A stretch of 64,000 nt of DNA from Tethya wilhelma (taxonomy: Eukaryota; Porifera; Demospongiae; Tethyida; Tethyidae), in assembly GCA_964030475.1 (NCBI GenBank), contig CAXIPT010000001.1, positions 161,526 through 225,525 of the forward strand. Direction: 5' to 3'. This document shows positions 50,046 through 63,503 of this stretch, piece after piece. The notes beneath the pieces were generated by a model that saw only the letters and a list, made by a program, of their open reading frames with translations, had not been told where the DNA came from and did not search any database. The position numbers and the translations under genes are program-made. Each line of letters begins with the position of its first letter. The first letter of the stretch is position 1.

Positions 50046-51937
50046 GACTTTATGAATATTAAATTAGCTTTGTCTTTTGTATATTTTTGTTCTTGCTATA
50101 GCCATAGCTATTCTCTTTCTTTACTAGTTTTACTTAGCTATGGTTGGACTAAGCCATAGCTGTATCAATTCTCTTCTAAGTTAGCAGTTGTTTACTTCAA
50201 ACGCTTGCAAAAACGGAAGCAGTCAAAGTTCGCCAAATTACTAGCAAACTTTTGCCTTTTTTTCTAGCTAACAAAGCAGGACTACAGAAGCGGTTAGCTT
50301 CAGGTATAGCCTAAGCCTCCTTGCACCTCCATAACTAGCGTCAAGCTTCTCCTGCAAAGCACTAGGAAAAAAACGTGAGTTTAAAACCGACAGTCTCGAT
50401 CGTGACCCAAACGCGACCTTTGACTTCTAACATGTATATCGCCACACCCACTAATTAGATCTGGGTCAAACTTGGTATTTTACTAGTGCACTACCTTACC
50501 TAATTGCATAGCGAGTCTAGAGCTCACAGCTCAAACGCCATGGCTAGAATAATTAATATGCGATTAGTTGCAAAAAATTGCGACCGTTGAATACAAGTGG
50601 TGTTAGGGAGAGAAGGTTAGCCAATTAAAAAATTCGCTATTAACCCTTTTGTGACTGTTGAAATTAATCAGTGTGTACTTCACTTACAGCATTATAGCAG
50701 GCCTAACTTGGAATATGCATCATTGTCTGAAGTAATTCTTTTGCATATAATATTTTCAGTATAAATTTACATTGTCACTGACAACTGATGACCCGGAAGT
50801 TACATGCACATGCCAGTGCATGTAATTACTGCCCCCTCTCGCTGGACTTTGATGCTGACATGCATGGCTAAAAATATTGATCAGAGTTTTATTTACTGAG
50901 ATGGGTTGTCCAAGTTCACCGGTAGTGAAACATATAGCTATACCATGAATGCACTAATATGCTGCAACAATATTATTATAACATTGTGAGATTGAGGTAA
51001 GATGCTCCAAAAAGATATTCCTCTATCAGCTAGATATTTATCCTACTCCAAATCAAAACCTGCAAGTTGAAACAGAATAATGATTATATAGCTAGTACTA
51101 TATAAAAGAACCTGATTATTACAATTATAGCTACATGCAGTAGAACCTCCGACTGTGGACGATTCTCGGTTACCCAAAATTCCAATTCCGTATATTGAAG
51201 CATTACAAACAGAACCTCTGAGAAGAGGACAACTTCTCCACAAAGGATAAAAAAAACTGAATTTGTATTGTCCCCAAAGTGTCTATTTTGAAGGTTTGAG
51301 TGTATGAATGTCTATAGGCCGGGACAGGCTAAGAACTAGTACAGACGATACTATACAATTTACAGCTGCTTTCCCAGGCTCCTCCTAGCTCATTCGCAAA
51401 ATTAAATATGAAAACATTTACAAAGAAGGAATCTAGGCCCGGAACAAGCTAACTCACAATAACACTTCGCATATGATGAGATAAACAAGCAATATGCAAC
51501 ATGAGCTTTTCTACCAAGAAAAAAAAATCATTCTGTACGACTAATTCAACTTAAACTAACCTTTAACTGAGTAAATAGAAGAGCATCATAGCAGCCACAA
51601 ACATAGACAGCAGGCAAAGACCTGAACTTGACTTTATAGTCTGTGGTGTCTCACAGTACGATGTATTGATATGGTCACATCAACTGTATTGTGTACTAGA
51701 ATAAAAAATAAACAAGTAAGTAAGCTGTTGTCAATTTGACTCGATAACTACTTGACTTGTAGGTTTAACATAACACCCTATCACAAATTTTATATGTAGT
51801 TTATACAAGCCATAGATCTTATAAGTCTACCTGCATTGAATGTTCAGCGTTGATCTTCATCACTCTGGATCTCTTGGCATACACTAACACAGCCCGAGGG
51901 ACACAGAGCACAGACAAAGATTCTGGACGGTCACTGG
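50046..51937. other. Non-coding stretch, nothing recognised
   Basis: AT-rich, with short ORFs only. No LTR matching 46740-46969 is visible here, so the Gypsy 5' end is not in this contig. Confidence 0.4.
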
Positions 51938-52222
51938 CAGTGGCCTCATAGGAAGATGTCTTGGGGTAGGGGGGGGCTGCCCTAGCCCCGCCTATTAATG
52001 TTAGAAAAGTTCTTTTTTAGCACAATAATAGCCAGTTGAACATTAACTTGTGAAAAATCGATCTGGACTCTTGCAACTTAGCTGTAAATTTGTATTTCAT
52101 GTATTTGGCACTTGAGATAAGACGATCTTTACCAAACATTTACAAGGGGGGCTCAGCCCCCACTGATTTTTGATAAGGGGGGCTCAAGCCCCCCTTGCCC
52201 CCCCCCGCTTCCTATGCCCCTG
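51938..52222. mobile_element. hAT-like MITE with CAGTGGC/GCCCCTG ends
   Basis: Left end CAGTGGCCTCATAGGAAG pairs with right end GCTTCCTATGCCCCTG, with G- and C-rich runs just inside both ends. No coding potential. Confidence 0.65.
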
Positions 52223-52331
52223 AGTGAGAAAAAAAATTAAATCTCAAACTGATCACATGATTTACAGGTTGAAAAGGGGTTAAATTTTAAGTGGCTAACC
52301 TTCTTTCCCTAGTGGATACGCGCATGCGGAT

Positions 52332-52544
52332 TTATCCGCTATCGGCCCTAAAGGGATAATAGAAGAAGGGTGGATCTGGATTCATCCATTTGTTAGATTC
52401 AGAGCAGCTCCAGGAGAATTTCACTTGTCTTAGTGTGAAGTCCTTTCCCACAAGATCTCTCATCACACTAAACATGCACTCCACGTATTCAGTTGTGCTG
52501 GAGTGGGGATTTTCAGAAGTTGAGAAATCTCCCTTCTTCTCCAT
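52332..52544 (-). pseudogene. Fragment resembling a transposon-encoded protein
   Basis: Minus-strand frame containing VECMFSVMRDLVGKDFTL and DPPFFYYPFRADSG. Such phrases recur in uncharacterised transposon proteins of invertebrates. It is short, with no neighbours in frame, so this is a remnant at best. Confidence 0.35.
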
Positions 52545-52918
52545 TCAGTGGTTTCAATGTCTGCTGCTATGACAGCTATGGGTCTTTTCATTTCACACTT
52601 TGAAAGTATGTAATGAGATATTACTTAGTATGAAATAGTGGGACCTCTACCTCTATGGCTTCTGAGTTATGAGCATACGAAAATCAAGCTTTTTGGGGAG
52701 TTTTGCTCAACCTCTTGGTACTAATGAAGCCATAGCTTCCCAACTGAAGCATATTAGGAGAAATAATTGGTACCATCTTGTTGTTCAAAAAATTTCTTTT
52801 CAGGTGACATATTGTATGGCTTCATCTGATAAAGTCATTACTGAAAACGTTATTACCTATCTTTGACCTATGACCTTTTCAAAAAGTGCTGCTTTGTTTC
52901 AAAAATTTTTTACATGAG

Positions 52919-53487
52919 CAGTGGCGTAGCCAGGGGGGACTAGGGGGGCGCTTGCCCCCCTTTTTTCATAGAATAGCAAATTAATTTTTATTAGCTCTGT
53001 AAACTTACATGCACGTAAACTCCGTGGCAAATCACTAATTGGTGGCAATAGTACATTCTTGATCATTGCAATGAAGAAATAAAAGCTGAAAATAAAGCTG
53101 AAGTCCAAGAACCACTCCTAGAGTCTAAGTCTATACCGCTAAAGATCGCCCGTTGCGATCGCTCTAAACAGAAGTTCAAAGTTTAATCTGCATGCAAGCC
53201 TATATGTAGGTGTGGCTGCATGCATGGTGTACTTTCGACCTCTAAGCCATTGATGAAGTTATTGATGAATTTTCTAGGTGACATCCAAGGCGTCTACAGC
53301 TGTCAAACACTACTTGAAGCCTGCTTTTATGTTGGTTAAACCCTATTTAGCATTTCTATTCAAGTACTTACCATAAATGATGGCGTCAATTGATTTTAAT
53401 TAGTGGGTGTGGTTTCTGGTCAAAAATTTTGCACGCTTTGCACACAAAGTTAGCCCCCCCTTTTCTCAAATCCTGCCTACGCCCCTG
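52919..53487. mobile_element. hAT-like MITE, CAGTGGCGTAGCC ends
   Basis: Starts CAGTGGCGTAGCCAGGGGGG and ends inverted (CTGCCTACGCCCCTG). ATGAG lies directly on both sides, at 52914-52918 and 53488-53492. 569 bp without a transposase. Confidence 0.85.
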
Positions 53488-53573
53488 ATGAGCATTTTCA
53501 TACATTTAACTAATCACTGACTGAGTTTGGTTGTGGGGATAGGGAAATATAAATAATTGATGGGAGGGTATAC

Positions 53574-56009
53574 ATGGAAGTGCTAATTGCAACTGACACT
53601 GTAATTGAATACTGCATGACACATAAACAAGACATTATACATGTACAAGCTATCAGTGTACAGCATATAAAACTAGCTTTAACACTCATCAATCACATGG
53701 TTGAAGTGGTAGATATAGTTAGCTGCATTATGGCAAGTTCCTGCTGTAATCCATTCAACCTCCCTAAACACAACTGGAGCACTCGCAAAAAGAATCTTAG
53801 GCTAGTTACACAATGGATGTGTGAAAAGGCTAACATTGCTATGGGATCCAAGATCTGCAACTCATTTAGGAAGAAACTTGCTGAGATTCTAGCTATTGAT
53901 GTCTCTGAGGTTGAATGTGAGTTTTCTAAAGAACTTGAACATCCTACAAATACTGAAAAAAACTGTGGTTCACCATCCATAGAGCAATACATTGATATTC
54001 CTGAAGCAATTAACAGCTGCTTTCAATGACTGAGATTGGGGGGACACCTATTAAGACAGGGGTAAGTCACTGTCATGAGTACAATAATGGAGCATAAAAT
54101 TGAGAAAGTCAGTGGGGCGATGAGGGGTTTGCTCATTGACGATGCGCCTGAAAATAGTGATGAAAGTGAATAATTCTGCAGTTAAAAGAAAAATTTCGCA
54201 CAACAACAAACAGGAACGAACGTCTCAGATTCTTACAGTGTTGCCCTAGAGCTGGACCAGAAAAATAATACAAAATGAATTTTGTGTGTCTGATTACGTG
54301 GCACGAAAATGCAAGCAACTTGTAAAAGAGAAAGGGATACTGTCTAGCCCAGATCCAAAGCCAGGTCCATCGCTTCCATCTGAAACTATAGCAGTTGTAA
54401 TTGGCTTCTACCAATTGGATGAAATTAGTCGTGTTATGCCTGGAAAAAAAGAATTTTCTTTCTATTAATAAAGATGGTAGATGTGAGCACGTCCAGAAAC
54501 GATTGATATTGGGCAACTTAAATGAAGTCTATCGAGCTTTCAAAGATGCACTTCCAAGCAAGAAATTGATTTCTCTAAATTTTCTGAGCTACGGCCAAAA
54601 CATTGCATTTTAGCTGGAGCAAGTGGTACTCACACAGTTTGTCTGTGTACTATACACCAAAATATGAAATTGATGTTCTTAGGAGCAGGTCTAACAGCAG
54701 GTGGAGAAGTCAATTGGCCAACTTCTGCTTAGCCCATATCCTTTGCAACCCACCCCTCCCAAGATGTTATTTGGGTGAGCGCACTTCATGCCCAGGTATG
54801 TCAAAGCAGAAGGAGGATCTAACTCAACATCTAGATGATAATCTAATCGATAATGTATGCTTCAAACAGTGGGTTTCAGTCGATAGATCTACTCTCGAAA
54901 CTTACTCAAAGCCTGTTGATGAATTTGTTGACACATTTTGTGAAAAGCTAGAGCTCCTACAGCCACACTCTGAACAACAGGCTAAGTTTTATAGTGATTG
55001 CAAATCAAGCCTAGTTTCTAGAGAAATCTTAGTTACTGTTGACTTCTCTGAGATCTACTCTTTCATTCTTCAGGATGCTGCACAAGGGTTCCATTGGAAC
55101 AATTCGCAAGCTACCATTCACCGTTTTGTAGCATACTTGAAGAAGCAAGGTGAGCTAACACACATTAGCTACATTATTGTTTCTGACTGTGACACTACTG
55201 CTGTGCACCTACACCAAAAATGCTTTATAGCCTTTTTGAAACGGTTTCTTCCTGCTCGTTCACAACCTCGTAAAATTATATATTTCTTCGATGGTGACAG
55301 TATAAGAACAGAAAGAAATTCATCAATTTGTGCCATCGTAAGAATGATTTTGTAATATCTGCTGAGTGGCACTTCTCTGCCACATCACATTTGAAGAGCG
55401 GCTTGTGATGGTCTTGGTGGAACAGTGAAACGACTTGCTGCCAGGGCTAGCCTTCAGAAGCCATACAATGATCAAATCATGACTTGTCAGTTATTTGATT
55501 GGGCATCTGCTAATATCACAGCTATTCATTTTGACTATTGCACCTCAGATAACTATGCTAGAGAACAGAAAAATCTTGAGCAACGATGTCTAAGTTTTCG
55601 AACTATTCCCGGGACTCGTAAGCTTCAAACATTCATTCCTGCTTCATACAATAAGGTAGTGGTTAAACCATTCTCATCATCAGTCTTCTCAAGAGAAAAA
55701 CACATTACTTCTACAAGCACCGATTTACTTTTATCTGCTGAATCCATTTCGTCACATGCTTGAGGGATAGAAATTGGTGGCTTGCTTGTGTTTTACATGA
55801 AAACCAAGATGAAGGTCAAGCTCACATTGCTGCATCCACATGGCCCATTTAGCTCATTTAGATACCCAACAGATAAGCACATAGTTACTATTCCAATGAA
55901 AGTCATTCTTACTGCTGTGGATCCCCGGACTAGGACAGGACGAGTGTACACATTGTCACTTGAAGAGGTGAAATCTGCCACTGAGAAATTATCAGCTACT
56001 AACAAATAA
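53574..56009 (+). pseudogene. Decayed transposon ORF of an uncharacterised invertebrate family
   Basis: Pieces of one long protein lie in order but in different frames. 53574-54029 has CCNPFNLPKHNWSTRKKNLR and GSKICNSFRKKL. Then come 54278-54613 (frame change near 54440) and 54720-55355 with VDFSEIYSFILQDAAQGFHW, NNSQATIHRFVAYLK and IIYFFDGDS. A frameshift near 55325 leads into 55395-55763 with CDGLGGTVKRLAARASLQ. Acidic residues in VDFSE, SDCDT and FDGDS are spaced as in an RNase-H-like (DDE) transposase, but that is inference. I recall the DAAQGFHWNNSQAT and GGTVKRLAARASLQ motifs from many unannotated invertebrate proteins. Multiple frameshifts show it is dead. Confidence 0.6.
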
Positions 56010-56121
56010 CAGTTACTAGTAACACAAGTATCTATTTCATTATTATACCTCTGTAACATATTTTTAACAAGTAAAAAAAACATTGGAAATGTAAATTATG
56101 AGACACAGGAATAGCTAAATN

Positions 56122-57955
56122 GTCATGTTGTCACTGGACTCGTACTGGCTGGTCACACCATAGAAGGCATTGGAGTCGTCCAATAGCACAGAGTTAATGT
56201 CCGCCTAATGAAGGGGCAGGGGGGGAGGAGGTCAAGAGGTCATTGCAGCAGTCATATATAGTACTGATATACTAGGGACCTGGTTCACAATGTCGTGACC
56301 TGGGCCACATACAGTGACACAATGTCGTGACCTGGGCCACATACAGTGACACAATGTCGTGACCTGGGCCACATACAGTGACTCCACTGGGCAATGTCGT
56401 GACCTGGGCCACATACAGTGACTCCACTGTGCAATGTCGTGACCTGGGCCACATACAGTGACTCCACTGCACAATGTCGTGACCTGGGCCACATACAGTG
56501 ACTCCACTGCACAATGTCGTGACCTGGGCCACATACAGTGACTCCACTGCGCTCACAAGGACAAGATAAAGTCCAACTATGTTTCTGGTGCCCAGCAAGA
56601 GACCCAAATAAGCAGGGTTCAAAGAACCTAAAAGCATGCATATGTGATCGTGAATAGGCTTCCGGTTTGTAACGATCAACATTCTACAAAAATTAAACTT
56701 GAAATTTTAAATTCTTGCTGTTCAATGACCAATATGGTCAAAATTTGTAACAGAGAAATTTCCCGCTATATGGTCCATCCACAAGGAATGCAGTAGGAGC
56801 CACTGTGGGCCAGACTAAGGCTACAGTCTCTCTCTCTCTAACGCACCCAGAACTTGACCAGGAAGAATCTGTCTTGAGGTCCCTTCTCAAAGAGATCCTT
56901 CAGACCTCCGTTCTTCTCAGGGAACTTGTCTGCAATGTGACGAATGTCCACCGCCTGCAGGAGAAGAGGGAGGGGTCAGGTAATTAGGGATAATGACTGG
57001 GGGAGAGCATTAATTGATTAAATTGCTGAGTCAACAATTATTTTCTGCCTAATCAGCAACTTTTCTAAGTGTACTAAGTGTAAAAGGGTCAGGGAAAAGA
57101 ATGCTGACTCAAAAAATTTAATTTAAAGCAATTAACATGATTTGGTGCTCCCCAATTGCCTCCTTGTGGCCTCCTCTGAAGTGCAGCTAGCAATGAGGGG
57201 AACTCACCTCCATGTTTTGGTCGGTGAAGCTGGTGGTTGGGCCAATGTTGACAAACTCATGTTTATGATCCTGAATAGAAAGAACATGCCAGGTGAAGCC
57301 CTAGAGCACTCCCCTCATAATGGGGCACTTACCGAGTCGGTCTCTGTCTTGGACTTATCCACAAATGCTACAAACTCCACCATCTTTAATGGCTGCANGA
57401 GAGAGAGAGAGAGAGAGAGATGCTCACTAACTGTCATCAGAGTCAACAGGCAATGAGAGACTCACTAGTTTAGGAGGTGGGATATTGTGAGCCACGGCTT
57501 GCTCCAACACTGCAGGGTTAGTCACTACAGACGGTATTCCTACATGCTGTGTAAGAGAGAAAGTGAGAGAGAGGCTGTGAAATAAGAACATACATCTCTT
57601 TACATCACACTTCAACTGACCATGCTGCTGGGGATGAACTGCTGTCCTCCATGAGGCCAGATCTAGAGAGAGAGAGAGAGAGAGACTAGCTAAATTATGC
57701 CCATTACCCTCTCCCTCCCACGCCCTCACTCACCAGTCCTGTGGAAGGGTTCAGGAGCTCATGTTTCACTACCACGGGGTTGTTGGTGTGCCCTGGGGGG
57801 CTGAGGAGGTTGTGCATCTGGACGGGGTTTCCTGCGATGCCGGGGGTACCAAACATTCTTGCTGACGGTGCATTTTGTAGCACTGAAGCCGACACTATTT
57901 GAGCCGATGACATCGTTGATAGACCAGCAAGGGCCTTCTCCTTAGCAGCCTGGTC
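56122..57955 (-). CDS. TEAD: TEAD transcription factor, 3' part (YAP-binding domain)
   Basis: TEAD/Scalloped is the DNA-binding effector of Hippo signalling, activated by YAP/TAZ. Exons 57734-57955, 57621-57662, 57466-57546, 57333-57392, 57208-57270, 56847-56954 and 56122-56204 (cut by the gap) are all phase 0. They read [21 protein letters not shown] (just after the TEA domain), a Pro-rich linker, [55 protein letters not shown], then [17 protein letters not shown] of the YAP-binding domain. The TEA DNA-binding exons expected upstream are not found up to 59257, and the last ~130 residues are lost beyond 56121. The 3' exon end coincides with the gap, so truncation is an assembly effect. Confidence 0.93.
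56278..56552. repeat. Minisatellite, units of 33 and 43 bp, seven copies
   Basis: Copies of AATGTCGTGACCTGGGCCAC followed by ATACAGTGAC. Five copies also carry the TCCACTG-type extension. In the last visible TEAD intron. Confidence 0.92.
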
Positions 57956-57998
57956 CTTTAGAGGGAGGGCGTGTGAGTGACAGGTGACAGGTGACAGT

Positions 57999-58092
57999 GT
58001 GATAGGATGAGGGTGATAGGGTGAGGGGTGATGGGGTGATAGGGTGAGAGGTGATAGTGTGAGGGTGACAGGGTGATAATGCGAGGGGATAG
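57999..58092. repeat. GTGATAGGGTGAGGG-type minisatellite
   Basis: Irregular ~15-bp repeats of GGTGATAGGGTGAG with variants, in a TEAD intron just upstream of exon 57734-57955 on the coding strand. Confidence 0.75.
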
Positions 58093-59257
58093 TGTGTGAA
58101 ATGTGAAATAAGCATACATGAATCACAGGAGCAAACATTGGCTGACTCAGCACATGTTCATACCATACAATGTGGTTACCATGCAACCACATCATGGCCT
58201 AATACCAGGGGCACCCTTTATTACCTTTCACTTCCCAAACCTTATAATATAGTAGAGGACTAATTTGAATGCAGCCGACTACAGCCCCCACAATATGTCC
58301 TAATCATACATAGCCCCCTCGTTATGTCCTAATCATACACAGCCCCCCTCGTTATGTCCCAATAACCCCCTGCCACTCTCAGTGCTGGTAGCTAGCGTCT
58401 ACGTGTTTAGGGAAGCCCTACATATGGCGGCAGCCACAACCATGCATGGGAGTGACTCAATTAACCATTCCATAGTATCACCATGGAGACAAGGAATGTG
58501 AGCCTTGTTAGTGAACACATAGTTGGGCTACTCCTTTGGCCCACAAAGCATTAGAGTAAAGAGAGCTAACTCAGGAGACTGGAATTCCACCAGCTAATAG
58601 CTCATTAACTAGCAGGAATGAGAGAGGGAGAGGGAGAGAGAGAGAGTGAGTGAGTAGCTGAAGGGGAATACCAGCTGGTGCAATACATGTAGGCAGGAAT
58701 GTTGTGAGTCTAAGGGTTAAGACCTCGGAGCAATTCCCACTCATACACACGTACACACACACATAGGATGGTGTTAGTCCACTCCAGCCAGCATACAGTG
58801 AGATAGAAAGAATGTGTGTGTGTGTACATACCAGTGACATTGTATGTCTGTGAGAGGTCAACCATAATTAGTAGAGGACAAAGCATTTTCATGTTGAGAG
58901 GGTATGGTTTCTTCCATTGAAGAGAAACAGCCAAACAAGTGTACCAGGACATGCACACATCATGATGAGACAACCACCAGTAAACACAGTGAGTGGAGAG
59001 AGAACGGGCAGTTAGCATTTGATGGGGCCATTAATTAGCCAGCTAAGAGTACAGCATTAGCTTAGACTCAACACATCATGCCATCTGGTGGTTGCTAGGG
59101 CCACTGAGATGAGCTGCTTTGTGTTGCTAAGGCTCAAATGGAGTGCCTTTCATTCCAGCCAATAGCAGACCACGAGTGTTAATGAACAGATAACTGAAAT
59201 AGTTTAGCACTTTAACATATTTCACATATCAAACACCGCCCACTAGGACAACAACTG
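58093..59257. other. TEAD intron sequence, no exon seen
   Basis: No TEA-domain exon is recognisable on the minus strand. 58443-58649 recurs at 63794-64000. Confidence 0.5.
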
Positions 59258-59295
59258 NTCGTTCCACTGGAAGTGACTCGTCCGAAGACAGTGCC

Positions 59296-60483
59296 ATGTT
59301 TCCACCACGGTTCTTTGTTCATCCCTCAGCCGACTACAGACAAGAATCACAGCTGGTGACAATAGGTAAAAATTATTTCGTATTCTAATTTTACATACAT
59401 TATGATAGTCTCATAAATAGAGAAAGAGAGGGGAGCATTTGTGTTTTTGTTATCCATCTCCTTGTGTTAACCCTGAAACATTACTTTCATTTTTACAGTT
59501 GGTCAAAAGAGAAAAGCTGACGGATGTGACGAAGAGCAAATGGTGAAACAAGTATGCTTGGCAGCAGCTGCTCCAAATGAATCGGGATTGGTAAAGGTCA
59601 CCACACCACCTCAACTCATCATGAGTTCACCCAACCCAACATCACTAACGGGTACAGCCCCTGTCATTACTGCCGTAACGAACCAAAGACAACACTCAAC
59701 ACAGCCTCAGTCTCCCGTTCTCATCTACGTACCCGTCGTCCAAACACCCACATCAGCAGCAGCAGCAGCAGCTTCGGCAAACGGCGAAGTAGCCAAAACG
59801 TTACAACTTCACAAGAGCATCAATGGTGTCACCACCAACGGCCATATCAACTGCCAGGCTATTCTCAGCAGTGGAGGACAAACACTGAACAGTCCGAGGC
59901 TTGTCCAGGCCGACCCCACCGCATCAATTCAGAGCTTATCTCTTCCTCATTCGGGCACGACGGTCCTTAAACCTCAGTTTAAAGATATGGTTCAGGTCAA
60001 TTCGCCGCCCATAATGCCAGTTACACGTACTGTGATTCAAGCCAACGGTCAACCTGCGACGGTCATTACTGCTCCTTCGTTTTTGAACGGAGCATACACG
60101 AGTCCTCCAACACAACTCACCACCACAACGGTCAACTCTCCGGGACTAAGCGTCAAACTTGCACCAAACGTTTGTGGTGACATCAAAGCCAACGACAAAG
60201 CCTCGTCGAGACTCTCCACTCCAACATGCATCGACATCAGCACGCTCACAAAACGCTCCATCGTCCGAAAAGCATCCTCGCCCCCACCTCTGGTCCAAAT
60301 AGCCCCCGACGTTAAACTCGAGGACGTCCAAAAGTCTCCCGTTCGCATCACACCCACTCCTCCCTCTCCTCCCCCTCCACAATCGAGTGTGACTGTTCAC
60401 CCACGGAGTATCGTGTCCGAAGCCGTCTCTCCTAGTTCAAATACAGTACTGGTTCAAGCACCGGCAACAGCCTACACTGCTTC

Positions 60484-60517
<34 letters not shown>

Positions 60518-60799
60518 AAGTTTGTCTTTATCACCGATGGCAAGAATTCTCAAAATTGCATCCTCATGCCTCTACCAAATTCACCGGGAGCAGCCACGAC
60601 AGCACCTGCTGCAGTGACTAACATGAATGTGCTTCATCAGTCGCAGGCACAGATCCCTATCATGTACGATCAACAAGTAGTCACTCCAGTGCCCGTGTAT
60701 CGCTTCAATGCTCTCAATACCGCTGTTCAGCCGATTCAAATCCTTGCCACTATCCCAGCAACACCACAGAATGCAATGTCAACAGTTAAAACTGTATAA
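59296..60799 (+). CDS. Q/S/T/P-rich protein, possible transcriptional regulator
   Basis: Two exons (59296-59365 and 59499-60799) encode 456 residues. The start MFPPRFFVHPSADY is followed by a basic QKRKADG, which could be a nuclear localisation signal. The rest is low-complexity, rich in Ser, Thr, Pro, Val and Gln, with an Ala run, a proline run (PTPPSPPPP) and a CAA-encoded polyglutamine tract (~60487-60518). The C-terminus has a more ordered VPVYRFNALNTAVQPIQIL. No DNA-binding domain is visible. Composition resembles glutamine-rich activation domains, so a co-activator role is possible but unproven. The first exon begins 38 bp after the gap at 59258, so earlier exons could be missing. Confidence 0.75.
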
Positions 60800-61239
60800 T
60801 ATTAAATATTATTTTTTTGTATTCATTTGCATAATTTTATAGATTTGTATTATCATTGAAGTAATATAATATTATTATTATTATTATTATTGCAAGTTCC
60901 TCAGTTTCTTCATGTAGAGTTTTCATGGCTTATTTTATACAGTCATCATGCATTCAGTCAGTCTCTTTAGCTACCCACAGTTGTTATCATTATTTTTGTG
61001 TATGCCTATCAATAATAATAATAATTATTGTTTGTTTAATGTATAATGTCTGTGTTATTTGTTAAGTTTGATTAATATACAAGACTAATTAAATTATTAT
61101 TGAGTAATTAAGATGACATGCAGCTATAGTGGGCATGCGCAATAATGTCTACATACGTAATATGCATGCAGTGCTATATAGCTAGCCACACTGTATGCTG
61201 CAAGCCCTGCATACTCATTAATATTCAAGACCCGTTGTC
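60800..61239. other. Intergenic, AT-rich
   Basis: ATT trinucleotide runs near 60868-60890 and 61010-61028. No gene seen. It is the promoter side of the cyclin-like gene. Confidence 0.5.
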
Positions 61240-62455
61240 ATGGAGGAACCGCAACTTTGCCAGGCCGAGAACCAGGCAGCTGCCAATATTTCTGTTGCAG
61301 CTCTTGCAAGCAAGCCAACCATAGGTGGCACCACAGAGAACTGCTTTGGTTCGCCTCCCGAGCCTGTATTCAGTGGAGGAAAGAACGGCCTCAGTATTGA
61401 GCTCCTCGAGGACTCCTTGAAACTGCTAGCTACTAAAAACGTGGCAGCTATGAAGTCAGAGACGAAGGAAGACTTCTCTAAAGGTTGCTTCAAGAAAGGG
61501 CAACCAGTTCAATTCATATTCGAGCTGTGCAAGCACTTTGGGTTGAATTCGGAAGTACAGTACAAGGCTGTGGAACTGTTCCAACGTTTCATGACTGGCC
61601 ACATAAAAGAGCTCTACCAGGTATGTAATGAAATTCATAGTGTATTGCAAACTAGCGGTTTGTTTTGCTTTCCATAAATTTTGGGGGGTTTTGTTTTTTC
61701 GGATTTCCCATCTTTGTTTACAAGATAATTTATGTACAAACTAAAAAAAATTGTGTCCTATTTGCATTTTACATGCACAAAAATAATGTTCCTCCTCCCT
61801 ATAATTATAGCATGTTCAAACTACTGCAACGACAAACAGCCCCATACAATGGGAGGACGTCGAAGGACGCTTGAAGCACCAAATTGTCCTCAGAGCAGTG
61901 TCGTGCGTGCAACTGGCGAGCAAACTTAGCTCCCACTACCACCTTGTGACGCTCAATCATGCCAAAGCCTTCTTGATGTCATGTGGATTTCGTTACGCCT
62001 CGATGAGTCTCGTGCAGTCGGAAGTTCGGGTGTTGAAGACTCTGAACTACCAAGTCCATCAGCCGACCCCTTTGGAATTCATCGAAGCTCTCTTAGGTGC
62101 TTTGGGACACAGCGACAATTCTGTTCCAGTGAAACAACTTCATGGACTATCGATGAAGATTCTCGATGTGTTCTACTTGCAGCAGGACAAGATTTACGAC
62201 CGACTGATGAAGACGATTGGTTTCGTAAGCGACGCGACAAAGAATAAGACACTGGAAGATATCAAAGCGGACATGATGCTCTTGGCTACTTCTGTGATCT
62301 CCGCAGCCTCCTTCATTCTCAAGTGCTCTCAAAGTGAAGCCGTGACCAACCTATTGGCTAGAATCACGTGTATCGTGAACACGGACATTTTGAACTTTGC
62401 CTCTGTTCTCTTAGAGGAGATATTCACCGACTCCAAGCCTGAAAGACCTCGATAG
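61240..62455 (+). CDS. CNTD1: Cyclin N-terminal domain protein, CNTD1-like
   Basis: Exons 61240-61620 and 61811-62455 encode 341 residues. After a non-conserved ~75 residues, QPVQFIFELCKHFGL, then SEVQYKAVELFQRFM, begins a cyclin box. Exon 2 continues it with SCVQLASKLSSHYHLVTL, AKAFLMSCGFRYASMSLVQSE and EVRVLKTLNYQVHQPTPLEF. This is a cyclin fold with the CNTD1-type sequence. CNTD1 orthologues act in meiotic crossover designation with the RNF212/HEI10 system. The last ~100 residues are helical and less conserved. Another divergent cyclin is possible, so the symbol is tentative. Splice sites and start are clear. Confidence 0.8.
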
Positions 62456-63449
62456 TATGGTGATGCTGTATGCATATATACATGTACATTGGCTACTGTT
62501 ATACAGTACAGGTCATGCTGTATAAAAACCTGCTGTAGTAAATTATCGTGATGAGTGATATTTTTTTACTTTGATCATCAATCGTAAATTATTATTGAGG
62601 CTCAAAATGGATGGCTCTACTTCACTGGCTGGATCAGAACAATCACCCTAATGTGTGCAAACTAATGAAATCATAATTATTATTGTATGTATAATAAGTA
62701 TTGTATCATGTGTAATTAAAAATCATTAATTTATTTCATCATTGATCATCTTTATATCCACACAATAATAGTTACGGATGCTTTGAAGATTTCTAGTACA
62801 ACTTTCTACATACTCTACACATTCTAAGGCAATAATAGCATCCCAGTGCAGCATCAAGGGTTCAATCAGTGAGCATAGCCTGAGGGGTTACTAAACAACC
62901 AAAACATGCCTACATAGACTACCAATGAATAATGAATTAGGCTTGTCTAGCCTCTGCTATAGACCTAGACACTGCCACACTGGGGGTGTCTGTGAGAAAC
63001 ACCTGCAGAGCAGTAGCCTCTCCCCAGGCCCAGAGACAAGACTACATTATTTATTTTTTTATTTTAACAACTTTGAAGCGATCAAGCTATACTAGCTTTG
63101 TACCCAGGCCTACCCCATGTGGTTTAATTTTTCCACAAGTTTAAGAATTAAACACGGGGAACAAGGCCTGGGAACGAGGCTAAGCTAAAACCTTAATACC
63201 AATTGCACAAAGAATATTGTCATTATTACACACTATAGACATAAAAATAATAATTATTAATAATAATTATTAATAGTAATTATTCATAAGGCAATCACAA
63301 TGTCATGTTACTGTGTTCACTTATTGGAGGTATTATATAATTAATAAAGCTATAGTCTACACAAATAAATATGCATAAAAACTTAAAATATCAAATAAAA
63401 ATCCTATACTATAATGCATCACAGCAATGGACATACACAAAATACATGT

Positions 63450-63503
<54 letters not shown>

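Noticed and set aside
51831..51964. Possible minus-strand exon (KTSSYEATASDRPESLSV)
   Set aside because: Its 5' part is the end of the MITE at 51938-52222, and no partner exons exist.
56232..56682. Repetitive ORFs with CMWPRSRHC repeats
   Set aside because: All three minus-strand frames of the minisatellite stay open; this is repeat translation within a TEAD intron.
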